Shown here: in pieces, positions 55,167-64,000 of the stretch
Layout of the letters: the number at the start of each line of letters is the position of its first letter
How positions within the stretch are numbered: the first letter of the stretch is position 1
Assembly (NCBI RefSeq): GCF_001483965.1
Contig: NZ_CP010796.1
Location: forward strand, 806,001-870,000
Reading direction: 5' to 3'
Length of the DNA: 64,000 nt
Source of the DNA: Carnobacterium sp. CP1
Lineage (GTDB): Bacteria > Bacillota > Bacilli > Lactobacillales > Carnobacteriaceae
Notes under the pieces: generated by a model
What the model saw: only the letters and a program-made list of their open reading frames with translations
Databases searched by the model: none
Told to the model about the DNA's origin: nothing
Position numbers and translations under genes: made by a program

Positions 55167-56687
55167 TCAGCTCTTTGGTTCAGCAACTGGTAGGGGTTGA
55201 TTCGTCCGTTCACCATTAGAAGCAAACGTACCGATCGGCAAGTGATCGTTCAGCAATTCATCTGTTGGATCCAAGTTTTCTTTTTGCTTCTTCCCTGTTT
55301 TCCAATAGACTGCCAGAATAGCGAGTGTTGCAAGGACGCTGACGATATATGTTAAGGGCGTTAGTCCCATTCGGAATCCTATGGGTTCGCTAAAAATATA
55401 AACCACACAGGCAAATAACATAAAGATACCGGGAACAAGCGTTACAATATAATTCTTTCCTTTTAAGTAAAGGTAACGCGTCGAAACCAATAGTGCAATG
55501 ACAGCCGTAACTTGATTAGCCCAGTTGAAATATCTCCACAAAATATTAAAGTCCGCTTTAGTCAAAAGAAACGAAATAGCGTAAAGCGGTATGGTGACCA
55601 TCAAGATTTTCTTCAATGTATCTTGTTTAATGTTTAAGTAATCTGCTAGTATCGTCCGTAAACTTCTAAAAGCAGAGAGCCCAGAAGAGATTGGCAAGAC
55701 GATAACGCCAATGATAGCAATCGTTCCTAGTACATTGCCCAGCAATAGAACCGAAACTTGGTTCACTACAGCTGATGGTGTCCCTGCATCGATCATTTGG
55801 CTAAGCGTTTTTCCGTCAAATAACGACATTGAAGCTGCTGTCCAAATCATCGCGATCACACCTTCAGCAATCATCATGCCGTAGAAAGTAAAGCGCCCTT
55901 CTTTTTCATTTGTAGACGTTCTTGAAACCATCGGTGCTTGTGTCGCATGGAAACCAGATAACGCTCCACAAGAAATGGTAAAGAACAAAGCTGGAAAAAT
56001 CGGTGTACCTTTTGGATTAAAGTTCTTCATCGTCGCCAAGTTCAGATTCGGTATATTGTGGCCGCCAAAAATCAAACTCCCTCCAATCGCGATTGTACTG
56101 ATGATCAAGATTGCTCCAAACCATGGATACACTTTTCCTAAAGCTTTATCGATCGGCAAAATTGTTGAAATAATGTAATAGACAAAAATCAATATGGTGA
56201 TGACCCCTAACGTTAACCAGTCAGGTGTGATGCTTTTGATCAGGTTGGCTGGTGACGTAACAAAAACGGTTCCCACTAACATCAAAAGCAAGATAGAAAA
56301 TAGGTTGACGACATGTTTGACCGGTTTTCCTAAATATTTGCTGGCCAATTCTGGTAGATGTGCTCCATCGTTTCTTAATGAAATCATCCCCAGCATATAG
56401 TCATGAACGGCTCCTCCAAAAATACAACCGATCACGATCCAAAGATAAGCTACGGGACCATAAAGCGCTCCCATTATCGGTCCAAAAATTGGACCTGTCC
56501 CTGCAATGTTTAATAACTGAATAATAGCATTTTTTGATTTAGACATCGGTACAAAATCATACCCGTCTTTTAAAGCTTCTGCAGGAGTTATTCGCTCAGG
56601 ATCAATGGTAAAATTCTTTTCGATATAACGACCATAAAAAATATACCCTACAATCAGTAACGCAATCCCGCCTAATAAAGTAATCAT
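55167..56687 (-). CDS. cstA: CstA family carbon starvation/pyruvate-type transporter
   Basis: 506 residues, about 15 membrane segments, with CstA-type stretches NIAGTGPIFGPIMGALYG, IFGGAVHDYMLGMISLRNDG and GFHATQAPMVSRTS. Relatives in E. coli take up peptides (CstA) or pyruvate (BtsT, CstA-like); the short C-terminus fits the smaller Gram-positive forms. BtsT expression in E. coli is controlled by a LytS/LytT-type pair, and such a pair lies nine kilobases away here, though other genes separate them. AGGAGG lies about seven bases before the ATG. Confidence 0.9.
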   Translation of the reverse strand: MITLLGGIALLIVGYIFYGRYIEKNFTIDPERITPAEALKDGYDFVPMSKSKNAIIQLLNIAGTGPIFGPIMGALYGPVAYLWIVIGCIFGGAVHDYMLGMISLRNDGAHLPELASKYLGKPVKHVVNLFSILLLMLVGTVFVTSPANLIKSITPDWLTLGVITILIFVYYIISTILPIDKALGKVYPWFGAILIISTIAIGGSLIFGGHNIPNLNLATMKNFNPKGTPIFPALFFTISCGALSGFHATQAPMVSRTSTNEKEGRFTFYGMMIAEGVIAMIWTAASMSLFDGKTLSQMIDAGTPSAVVNQVSVLLLGNVLGTIAIIGVIVLPISSGLSAFRSLRTILADYLNIKQDTLKKILMVTIPLYAISFLLTKADFNILWRYFNWANQVTAVIALLVSTRYLYLKGKNYIVTLVPGIFMLFACVVYIFSEPIGFRMGLTPLTYIVSVLATLAILAVYWKTGKKQKENLDPTDELLNDHLPIGTFASNGERTNQPLPVAEPKS

Positions 56688-56923
56688 TTTTTTACCTCCT
56701 TGTTTATGATAAATACACTAAACCAACTTAAAGAATGATTTCTTTTGATAAGTATAGTGTACTCGTAAATAAACATCATGGAGGCGTTTCCATACGAAAT
56801 GACAAAAAAGCAGGCTAAGATGCACGCCTGCCGTTCTGAAATGCTATGGGGTTATCTTTATCTAATTACATATCTATTTCAAAAAAAATTATCTCATACA
56901 ATGTTAATGAAAAATGCCGATTT

Positions 56924-57104
56924 AAACTCTTTGTGGCATTCAAAAGGAGGTTATGTGCCTTAAGGATAGAGAAATAAACTCGTTGCGGTACTCAAAAGAG
57001 GTTTGCATACCTTATTGCTAGAAATTCAAACTCTTTAAGGTACTTAAACAGGATTTGCGTACCTTGTGAGTAAAGATTTGAACTGTTTGAGGTACTCAAA
57101 AAAA
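56924..57104. repeat. 52-bp tandem hairpin repeat, array B
   Basis: Three complete 52-bp units (56924-56975, 56976-57027, 57028-57079) and a truncated fourth ending GGTACTCAAAAAAA near 57104, the same end as array A. The hairpin arms vary in step: GGCAT/GTGCC in unit 1, GGTAC/ATACC in unit 2, GGTAC/GTACC in unit 3. It lies in the 600-base gap between cstA and the ABC exporter. From 56688 to 56923 there is only a hairpin (GCAGGC/GCCTGC near 56809-56832) and no credible gene. Confidence 0.87.
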
Positions 57105-57294
57105 TGAAAGAATGTTTAAACTAGACTAAAAAAATGGTACTCATCTTCGAACGCTAAAAAATTTTGTGATTTAAAATTTCATTGGGCCGAAGAATCACAG
57201 CTAGTTTTATTTTAACAATAGCAACCTATTTTTGATAATGGTATTTTTTCTTTCTATCTATGTTAAAATCAATTTAAAACAAAGGAGGCTAATG

Positions 57295-58080
57295 ATGTTA
57301 CCTATTTTAGAAATAAAGAACCTTAAGAAATCGTTTGGTTCAAACGAAGTATTAAAAGGCGTTGATTTTGCGGTTTATCCCGGTGAAATCATTGGATACA
57401 TCGGCACTAATGGTGCTGGAAAAAGCACTACTGTCAAAATGATTTTGGGGTTGCTGAAACCTGATAGCGGAGAAATCACTATTTTCGGAAAACCACTAAT
57501 TCAAAACGAAACGGTTTATAAAAACCGCATTGGATATGTACCGGAAAATGCTGATTTATATGAGACTCTGACAGCAGAAGAATATTTTTTGTTTGTCGGG
57601 CAGCTGTATGGTTTAAATGAATCGGATATCCAGCAAAAAAGTTTTGCCATGATGGCCGCTATGAAAATCGAATCTGCTTTTCGCAACAGACTCTCAACGT
57701 TTTCCAAAGGAATGCGCCAAAAAGTACTGATCATATCCAGTTTATTACATAACCCTGACATTCTTTTTTGGGATGAACCACTAAATGGGCTAGATGCCAA
57801 TAGTGTGCTGGTCATCAAAGAACTATTAGCTCAATTAAAAATGGAAGGAAAAACGATTTTTTATTCTTCACATATTATGGATACAGTTGAAAAACTTAGT
57901 GATCGTATTTTAATTCTTAATAATGGACAAATCGTTGCGGACGGTCCTTTTAATGAAATCCGGCATGAAGCGGAAGGAACTTTAGAAGACTTATTTAACG
58001 AATTGACTGGATTCGATGAACAGCAACAACTTGCTCAAGACTTTGTACAAGCCATGAAGGGGGAAGATAGTGATGCTTAA
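57295..58080 (+). CDS. ABC-2 type exporter ATP-binding protein
   Basis: About 261 residues: Walker A GTNGAGKSTT, signature LSTFSKGMRQKV, Walker B ILFWDEPLNGLDA, H-loop YSSHIM. The class drives ABC-2 exporters of lipids, peptides or drugs. The ATG at 57295 follows AAAGGAGG at six bases; the long upstream frame is not used. It overlaps the permease gene by eight bases. Confidence 0.9.
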   Translation: MLPILEIKNLKKSFGSNEVLKGVDFAVYPGEIIGYIGTNGAGKSTTVKMILGLLKPDSGEITIFGKPLIQNETVYKNRIGYVPENADLYETLTAEEYFLFVGQLYGLNESDIQQKSFAMMAAMKIESAFRNRLSTFSKGMRQKVLIISSLLHNPDILFWDEPLNGLDANSVLVIKELLAQLKMEGKTIFYSSHIMDTVEKLSDRILILNNGQIVADGPFNEIRHEAEGTLEDLFNELTGFDEQQQLAQDFVQAMKGEDSDA

Positions 58081-59719
58081 GCCGCTTCCTTCAAAAGAGC
58101 CGCTTTATTTAAAAATATTGGATGCCTTCTCTTCTCTTTATGAAAAAAATGGAGTGGATTATGATCAGCTGCGGTTGATTGTGAAAACAAAAATCATGAT
58201 GGACGGCCGTGAGCCTAACCCCATCGTGCAGAACGGAAAAAATAAAGAAGATAAAAATTCTTTTTTCTCTTCTTTGATTTTATACTTTATTATTAGTGCT
58301 TTTATGATCGTTATCTTATTTTTCGGCGACAGTTTGATTTTACAGTATACATTCTATTTTAGTTACCTGTTTGTTATGCTGCTGTCTACGATGATTGCTA
58401 GTTTTTCTTCTATACTATTGGATACGAAAAATCAGATTCTGATTGGCACAAAGCCGGTGACTGGCCAAACGCTCAGTGCAGCTAAAGCTACTCATATTTT
58501 TGTCTACTTGTTCTCTTTAACTGTAGCGTTGGGCGGTCCAGTGACCATCGCATCTTATTTTGTTCATGGACTGATCGCTGGTTTGCTCGTCACCTTGTTG
58601 ACCATTATCTTTAGTTTTTGGACGCTGCTGTTTACACTAGTTATCTATGCTGCCATCCTGAAACGGTTCAATGGAGAAAAATTAAGAAACATCATCGCTT
58701 ACAGTCAAATCGGCTTATCTATCTTTACTATTTTGGGCTATCAATTGATTGGGCGGATATTTGATATCGTAGATGTCTCCATTGTGTACCAGCCAAAATT
58801 TTGGCATATTCCATTATTTCCATTGTGGTTCGCCGCTCCGCTGGGTTTGCTCCAAGAAGGCGCCAATACGTATTACGTCTTGTACACTTTGTTATTTGTA
58901 GTCGCAACTATCCTATTCTTTTTCTATTACAAAAAGAATAGTGCCCAATTGGAACAAAACATTCAAAAACTGACCTATCAAAATGAATCCATTAAAGAAC
59001 ACAACTGGTGGATGAATCGAACCAAGAATGTACTTTGTCTCACTAAAACAGAACGACCTTATTATCAATTTACATGGAAAATCATTCAAAACGAACGCGA
59101 ATTTAAAACCAGAGTCTATCCGTCATTAGCCGCTTCTTTTATCATCCCGTTTATTTTTATCTTTAACAGTTTCAGCAGCGGTATGACACTCAGTGATATT
59201 CGGGAAAATAGTTTTCCGTACTCTGTTTACATCACGCTCTTCATGATTCCGCAATTAGCTTCTTCGTTGAATTATTCATCTTCTTATAAAGGAGCTTGGA
59301 TTTTCCGAATGAGTCCGAAAAGCGATGACGGCTTGTTTGTAAGAGCTGCTGGAAAAGCTGTCTGGATGAGGCTGATCGTACCTTTTTACGCAGTATTGGG
59401 AGGTTTATTATTGTTCTTATTCGGTTGGGATGACCTTTCTGTTATCCTCAATGGCTTCTTAGCCACAACAGTTATTTTTTTCGCATACCTAAAAACGACG
59501 ATGAAAACTTATCCTTTTTCACAAAAATTTACTGCTGCAGACAGTACCAATGAGTTCGTGATGATCATCCTTTTGTTTCTTTTTGCTGGTCTATTAGGAT
59601 TGATCAACTTCTTTACCCGCTCCTTTATTCCGCTTGGCAGCTGGCTAATGACACTTATTTTGGCTGTTATTGCACTTTACTATTTATTTAAAACGTATAA
59701 AAGCAGTTTGTTCAAATAA
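58073..59719 (+). CDS. ABC exporter membrane subunit (uncharacterised)
   Basis: About 548 residues with a soluble N-terminal stretch (1-65) then about 10-12 membrane segments in two groups (about 65-260 and 355-545), separated by a charged loop. No recognised substrate motif. Its start (ATG at 58073) overlaps the ATPase stop, and GGGGGAAG lies just upstream, so the pair forms one exporter. The substrate is unknown. Confidence 0.85.
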   Translation: MLKPLPSKEPLYLKILDAFSSLYEKNGVDYDQLRLIVKTKIMMDGREPNPIVQNGKNKEDKNSFFSSLILYFIISAFMIVILFFGDSLILQYTFYFSYLFVMLLSTMIASFSSILLDTKNQILIGTKPVTGQTLSAAKATHIFVYLFSLTVALGGPVTIASYFVHGLIAGLLVTLLTIIFSFWTLLFTLVIYAAILKRFNGEKLRNIIAYSQIGLSIFTILGYQLIGRIFDIVDVSIVYQPKFWHIPLFPLWFAAPLGLLQEGANTYYVLYTLLFVVATILFFFYYKKNSAQLEQNIQKLTYQNESIKEHNWWMNRTKNVLCLTKTERPYYQFTWKIIQNEREFKTRVYPSLAASFIIPFIFIFNSFSSGMTLSDIRENSFPYSVYITLFMIPQLASSLNYSSSYKGAWIFRMSPKSDDGLFVRAAGKAVWMRLIVPFYAVLGGLLLFLFGWDDLSVILNGFLATTVIFFAYLKTTMKTYPFSQKFTAADSTNEFVMIILLFLFAGLLGLINFFTRSFIPLGSWLMTLILAVIALYYLFKTYKSSLFK

Positions 59720-59756
59720 ACGTAATGCAACATGATCTAAGAGATTTCTCTATATG

Positions 59757-59812
59757 AAAAAACGATAAGGAGCTAAGATATAAGTCTTAGGTCTCCTTAT
59801 CGTTTTATTTTT
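59757..59812. terminator. Bidirectional terminator between ABC exporter and nucleotidase genes
   Basis: AAAAAACGATAAGGAG pairs with CTCCTTATCGTTTT, extended by CTAAGA/TCTTAG inside, giving a long stem with T-runs on both strands. It lies between two convergent genes. Confidence 0.92.
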
Positions 59813-61395
59813 TATTCCATTACTACTTTAAAATTATCATTGGTTTCAGCAAAAATAACCGGATGTTCTACCAAGTAATCTGCAATCAATTCGGTCATGT
59901 CTTTTTGAACTTCTTTTATAATTTTATCTGCGCTATACATGCCATAGTTTCCACCGCCGACAGCCCGGTATTGATTGGCTGTTACGTCAAACCAATCTGC
60001 TGCGTGAATTGGTTGTCCCTTGTACAATAAGGTTGTGATCCGTTCTCCAATCGGTCGTTTCACATTGATCGTGTATTCAATGCCTTCATACATATCATAA
60101 TTGTAATACTGTGGTTTAGGTTCGATAAACTGCGGATTGATCCCAATCGTTCCATCTGTTTCTGCTTGGAAAAAGGCAGCTGATTGCTCCAAGGCTGCTT
60201 TTAGATCCTCTCCTGAGATGCGCAAGACTGCTAGTGTGTTCGGATAAATATAATTGGTCACGACATCGCGCATCGTAATGATCGAGCCAAATCCTTTTCC
60301 TTCATTATTGAATAACGCCGTTCCGGAAATATCGGTTCCAGTCGCATCCATTTGAACTTTCTGGATAAATTCCACATAAGGGTGTTCCGTCAAACGAGCT
60401 TTGTCGGCATCTTGAATGGTCATATCGCCTTCTACTTTGCCTAACGGTTGATCCAGCCACTCTTCTACTTCTTCAGACAATTCTGCTAAAGAAGATAATA
60501 CGGCTGCATCCGGGATTGCGTTGCCGGTTTCTAGTAATTGCGCTTCGCTGTCGGTTACCACATAAGTCCCTTGAGTATTTTGTTCAAGAGTTAAGGTGAT
60601 CTCTCCGACGTATTCTCCGCGGAAGCCAGGTTGAATGATTGGAACACCGTTTAATTTAGTCGCAATCACACGGTGTTGGTGTCCTGTGATCAACGCATCG
60701 ATTCCTGCCACTTGCGTCACTAGCTCATAACCTTCATTTTCACCAGTCAAAGCTTCGGTCGGCTCTCCAGTCTTCAGCTCTTTTTCAAATCCGCCGTGGT
60801 AACTCACCACGACCACATCCGCTAATTCTCTTAATTTAGGAACGTACTCTTTTGCGGTGTCTACAATACTCTTAAAGGTTAACCCATGGATATGGGTGGG
60901 GTGTTCCCAGTTTGGAATATACTGAGTTGTCATGCCTAAAACGGCGATTTTAACTCCACCTTTTTCAAAAATTTCATATGCTTTGCCAAAAGCCGGCTCC
61001 CCTTGTTCATTGACGATGTTAGCTGCCAAAATCGGGTGTTTAGCAGCGGCAATAGCTTGCTGCAGATAGTCTTTTCCATAGTTGAATTCATGATTGCCTA
61101 ATACAGCAGCATCGTAATCGATCAAATTCAAAACATTTACTAAATCAGAAGGATCATTCGGCGTTTTGCGTCTGGCAATATAATAACTTAACGGTGAGCC
61201 TTGGATAAAATCACCGTTTTCAATCGTCAGCACTGGCCCTGCTGCTGCAGCTTTTTTTTCTTTGATAATGGTTGCAGCTTTTGCTGAACCAAAAGGCATA
61301 TCTTGTTCTTTAGCACCGAAGTTACTTGGTTTAATATAACCGTGCATATCACTAGTCGCTAAAATCGTTAGTTTCATTTTAGTAGTTCCTTTCAT
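59812..61395 (-). CDS. 5'-nucleotidase/2',3'-cyclic phosphodiesterase-like metallophosphatase
   Basis: 527 residues: calcineurin-type metallophosphatase domain (LATSDMHGY, NGDFIQGSPL, GNHEFNYG, TGHQHR) and a 5'-nucleotidase C-terminal substrate domain (about 330-500). No signal peptide or LPXTG anchor, so it acts in the cytosol. It probably releases phosphate from nucleotides. An internal ATG at 61377 with AAAGGA upstream is an alternative start. It follows the phnC-phnE-phnE genes on the same strand, behind a terminator-like hairpin. Confidence 0.88.
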   Translation of the reverse strand: MKGTTKMKLTILATSDMHGYIKPSNFGAKEQDMPFGSAKAATIIKEKKAAAAGPVLTIENGDFIQGSPLSYYIARRKTPNDPSDLVNVLNLIDYDAAVLGNHEFNYGKDYLQQAIAAAKHPILAANIVNEQGEPAFGKAYEIFEKGGVKIAVLGMTTQYIPNWEHPTHIHGLTFKSIVDTAKEYVPKLRELADVVVVSYHGGFEKELKTGEPTEALTGENEGYELVTQVAGIDALITGHQHRVIATKLNGVPIIQPGFRGEYVGEITLTLEQNTQGTYVVTDSEAQLLETGNAIPDAAVLSSLAELSEEVEEWLDQPLGKVEGDMTIQDADKARLTEHPYVEFIQKVQMDATGTDISGTALFNNEGKGFGSIITMRDVVTNYIYPNTLAVLRISGEDLKAALEQSAAFFQAETDGTIGINPQFIEPKPQYYNYDMYEGIEYTINVKRPIGERITTLLYKGQPIHAADWFDVTANQYRAVGGGNYGMYSADKIIKEVQKDMTELIADYLVEHPVIFAETNDNFKVVME

Positions 61396-61413
61396 AACAT
61401 CCTCTTTATTTTA

Positions 61414-61456
61414 AAGAAGGCCAAACAAGAAAGCGTGCTTCTTGTCTGGCCTTTTG
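61414..61456 (-). terminator. Terminator between phnE2 and nucleotidase gene
   Basis: AAGGCCA and ACAAGAA (61417-61431) pair with TTCTTGT and TGGCCTT (61439-61453), one bulge. Minus-strand T-run is modest (TTCTTT), so read-through is likely. Confidence 0.75.
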
Positions 61457-61561
61457 TTTGAGACAAACACACTGCATTTTGTCAGTAGTTCGTCCCGGTT
61501 TTTAAATAGTTGCTTAAATTAACTTCAGATGTCTAGCAGTCCAGCTAAAACATCATCGCAA

Positions 61562-62350
61562 TTAGACTAATTTTTTTCTTAAAGCTCCAGAGAGGAAATC
61601 GATCAGTGTAACCATGACAATGATTCCAATCAGAATGATACCGACACGGTCCCATGAACGGGCATCGATCGCAAAGATCATTGGAGTTCCGATTCCGCCG
61701 GCTCCTACGATCCCTAAAATAGATGCTGAACGAACCGCTAATTCGAAACGGTAAAGCGTATAAGAAATAAATTCAGGAACCAATTGCGGCAATGTTGCAA
61801 AAAACAACACATCGATTTTGTTTCCGCCCGCACTGATGATCGATTCCGATGGTCCTTGATCCATATTTTCAATGGCTTCACTATATAATTTAGCTAACAT
61901 CCCGATGGAATGGATACTAACGGCCAAGACACCCGCAAACGACCCCGGTCCAACGGTTTTGATAAACATAATAGCCAGAACGATTTCCGGAAAAGTCCGA
62001 ATAGCGGTTAGAACAAATTTACCTGTCGTTGAAACAAACCGTTTGTTTTTCTTATTGCGCGCTGCCCAGAAAGCAAATGGCAAACTTAAAACAGCTGATA
62101 TAAAGGTTCCTAAAAACGCGATCGCAATCGTTTCAATCAATAAACTGACCAAATCTTCGCCGTCGCCCATATACACGTAACTCCAGTCAGGATGGATCAA
62201 GCCGCTAAAAATAGCTTTGGATACACTGCCGGCAGTATCTTTAATGCCGCCAAATGGAATCCCTGCAAAAGCCCAAACATAGATTGCGACCAAAATAAGG
62301 ACGATCAGAATCGTTTTGTACCTGTTTTTCTTTGGTTGAGTTGGTAGCAT
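61562..62350 (-). CDS. phnE: Phosphonate/phosphate-type ABC transporter permease (second PhnE)
   Basis: 262 residues, about six membrane segments, with the PhnE-type stretch YRFELAVRSASILGIVGAGGIG. Pairs with the other permease to form the channel. Overlaps the first phnE gene by one base (TAATG). The substrate may be phosphonate, phosphite or phosphate-ester; no phosphonate lyase genes are nearby. Confidence 0.9.
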   Translation of the reverse strand: MLPTQPKKNRYKTILIVLILVAIYVWAFAGIPFGGIKDTAGSVSKAIFSGLIHPDWSYVYMGDGEDLVSLLIETIAIAFLGTFISAVLSLPFAFWAARNKKNKRFVSTTGKFVLTAIRTFPEIVLAIMFIKTVGPGSFAGVLAVSIHSIGMLAKLYSEAIENMDQGPSESIISAGGNKIDVLFFATLPQLVPEFISYTLYRFELAVRSASILGIVGAGGIGTPMIFAIDARSWDRVGIILIGIIVMVTLIDFLSGALRKKLV

Positions 62351-63138
62351 TATAGTAATCTCTCCCTTAGTTTGTTACTGATGGCATCAATGACCAGCAC
62401 CACCAAGAAAATCACAATAACAATGACAGCTGTTCTATCGTATCTGAATTGGCTCAGTGACCGTTGCAAGAAAATACCGATCCCGCCGGCTCCAATATAC
62501 CCTAAAACGGTGGATGCCCGGACATTGATCTCAAAACAGTACAAGAAATAACTGAAAAAGTGACTGCTGACTTGCGGAAAAATAGCGTACCGAATGATCT
62601 GCATTTTATTTGCACCGGAAGCCGTTAACGCTTCGACCGGTCCTTCATCGATCGTTTCGATCGCTTCATAAAATAATTTTGAGATCATTCCGAAAGAAAA
62701 GACGGATAAGGTAATAACACCGGCAACCGGTCCGATTCCTACGATCGCTACGAATACGGCAGCCAACATTAAGTCGGGAACTGTCCGTACGATATTCAAA
62801 ACGAACCGTAGAACACCATTGATCACTGGATTTTTAACGATATTTCGAGCAGCTACTAAAGAAAACGGTAAAGCAACCAACGCTCCAAAAGTTGTTCCAA
62901 TAATCGCCATTTGAATAGTTTCTAATAAAGGCTGAATGACAATGCTTATGTAACTCCAATCTGGTGAAGCCATTTGTTTCAAAATAACGGTCATTTGCTT
63001 CATATTGCCAAATAAACGCCCCATTTGCACTCCAGAAAGATCCGCACTGTAAAGAAAAATAAGTACAAATAAAATAGCCCAAATCAGATTTTTTACTTTG
63101 CTTTTTCCTTTGGGCAAGGCTGAAGAATGGGACTTCAT
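62350..63138 (-). CDS. phnE: Phosphonate/phosphate-type ABC transporter permease (first PhnE)
   Basis: 262 residues with an N-terminal segment ([17 protein letters not shown]) and PhnE-type stretch [24 protein letters not shown]. Start overlaps phnC stop (ATGA). About the same length as the second permease, so the two come from a duplication. Confidence 0.9.
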   Translation of the reverse strand: MKSHSSALPKGKSKVKNLIWAILFVLIFLYSADLSGVQMGRLFGNMKQMTVILKQMASPDWSYISIVIQPLLETIQMAIIGTTFGALVALPFSLVAARNIVKNPVINGVLRFVLNIVRTVPDLMLAAVFVAIVGIGPVAGVITLSVFSFGMISKLFYEAIETIDEGPVEALTASGANKMQIIRYAIFPQVSSHFFSYFLYCFEINVRASTVLGYIGAGGIGIFLQRSLSQFRYDRTAVIVIVIFLVVLVIDAISNKLRERLL

Positions 63139-63938
63139 ACAGTAACCCCCTCAGGTTTAGGCTCTTCCAGAATTTTTTCACCATAGATGCCGCGTAACGT
63201 TTCATCTGTGGCTTTTGCTACTGGACCATCAAAGACAACTTCTCCATCACGTAACCCAATAATTCTTGTGCCGTATTGACGGGCTAAATCAACTGAGTGC
63301 AAGTTCACGACGATCGTTATGCCCAATTCGTGATTGATCCGCAATAAATCGTCCATCACTTTTTCTGTTGTGACCGGGTCTAATGAGGCTACCGGTTCAT
63401 CAGCTAAAATAATTTTGGGTTCTTGCGTCAACGCGCGAGCAATCGAGACCCGTTGTTGCTGTCCGCCAGACAATTCATCAGCACGTGTATAGACTTTTTC
63501 TGCCAAATTGACGCGCTGCAAAGCTTCATAAGCAAGCTGTTTGTCTTCTTTTGGAAATAACCCAAACATCGTTTTAAGCGTCGAATGATAAGCTACACGA
63601 CCGGATAAAACGTTTCGCAACACCGTTGACCGTTTGACCAAGTTGAAGCTTTGAAAAATCATGCCGATATCTCGGCGAATCAAGCGCAATTCTTTGCCTT
63701 TTGCCTTTGTGATCGATTTTCCATCGATTTGAATATCTCCGGAAGTAATTTCGTGCAGACGGTTGATGGCCCGCAGCATCGTACTTTTTCCCGCACCAGA
63801 CAAGCCGACGACTATCACGAATTCTCCTTGTTTGATATCAATGTTTAAGTCCTTTAGTCCTTGGACTCCGTTCGGATAGATTTTGCTTACATTTTGAAAA
63901 GAAATAATCGATGCTTTTTTATCGACAATGGGTCCCAT
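63135..63938 (-). CDS. phnC: Phosphonate/phosphate-type ABC transporter ATP-binding protein
   Basis: 267 residues: Walker [13 protein letters not shown], signature [15 protein letters not shown], Walker B IILADEP, H-loop replaced by VNLHSV as in PhnC proteins. Powers the two PhnE permeases. GGAGGAG precedes the ATG. The binding protein gene (phnD) is expected upstream and lies outside the window. Confidence 0.93.
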   Translation of the reverse strand: MGPIVDKKASIISFQNVSKIYPNGVQGLKDLNIDIKQGEFVIVVGLSGAGKSTMLRAINRLHEITSGDIQIDGKSITKAKGKELRLIRRDIGMIFQSFNLVKRSTVLRNVLSGRVAYHSTLKTMFGLFPKEDKQLAYEALQRVNLAEKVYTRADELSGGQQQRVSIARALTQEPKIILADEPVASLDPVTTEKVMDDLLRINHELGITIVVNLHSVDLARQYGTRIIGLRDGEVVFDGPVAKATDETLRGIYGEKILEEPKPEGVTV

Positions 63939-64000
63939 TTTTCTTCTCCTCCAATTTCTTTAATATCATACAAATAATTTGTCTTCTATAGTGTAAAGTA

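Noticed and set aside
56778-56963. 61-codon plus-strand ORF beside repeat array B
   Set aside because: Its end runs into the repeat array, it has no convincing start site, and the sequence shows no domain.
1-64000. tRNA, rRNA or prophage genes
   Set aside because: I looked for tRNA-like cloverleaf signals, ribosomal RNA stretches, integrases and phage structural genes and saw none.

Overview
The window is low-GC Firmicute DNA, most likely from a lactic acid bacterium of the Carnobacteriaceae (Carnobacterium-like). The genus is inferred from gene content and protein style: arcABDC arginine deiminase operon, efaCBA-type manganese transporter, PepC, BceRS-BceAB, D-lactate dehydrogenase beside a PfoR-type membrane protein. 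No rRNA, tRNA, prophage or CRISPR locus was seen. Most genes lie on the minus strand with good Shine-Dalgarno sites, and several start codons are moved downstream to the ATG that follows one.

About 1-19.5 kb is an allantoin catabolic island: allantoin permease (cut by the window edge), allantoinase, a PucG-type aminotransferase, a PucR regulator, the three oxamate carbamoyltransferase subunits (AllF, AllG, AllH), a carbamate kinase fused in frame to AllH, ureidoglycolate dehydrogenase (AllD), ureidoglycine aminohydrolase (AllE), an MFS transporter, allantoate amidohydrolase (AllC), an alpha/beta hydrolase and a lactate-permease-family carrier. Together they can take allantoin to oxalurate by two routes (AllE+AllD, or PucG), then to oxamate plus carbamoyl phosphate, which carbamate kinase converts to ATP, ammonia and CO2. 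A class C-like group II intron with a frameshifted reverse transcriptase sits exactly behind the pucG terminator.

About 19.9-22.5 kb is a manganese ABC transporter operon. 22.6-28.6 kb is the arginine deiminase operon arcA-arcB-arcD-arcC with a Crp/Fnr (ArcR-like) regulator upstream; it feeds a second carbamate kinase with carbamoyl phosphate. 28.8-47.4 kb carries a degenerate sortase, an orphan PTS IIC, a small membrane protein with an L7/L12-like tail, a MacAB-like efflux operon, D-lactate dehydrogenase with a PfoR-like protein, VanZ, a HAD phosphatase, PepC, a TrmB regulator/TauE permease/ornithine cyclodeaminase operon and a LytS-LytT two-component system.

47.5-64 kb carries an oppA remnant beside a 52-bp tandem repeat array, a BceRS-BceAB peptide-resistance module with a visible BceR-type operator, an EamA transporter, an M20 amidohydrolase, a CstA carrier, a second copy of the 52-bp array, an ABC-2 exporter, a 5'-nucleotidase-like enzyme and a phosphonate/phosphate-type ABC transporter (phnC-phnE-phnE) running off the right edge.

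The least explained items are the two 52-bp hairpin arrays with paired base changes, the AllH-carbamate kinase fusion, and the sortase that has lost both its frame and its catalytic histidine.
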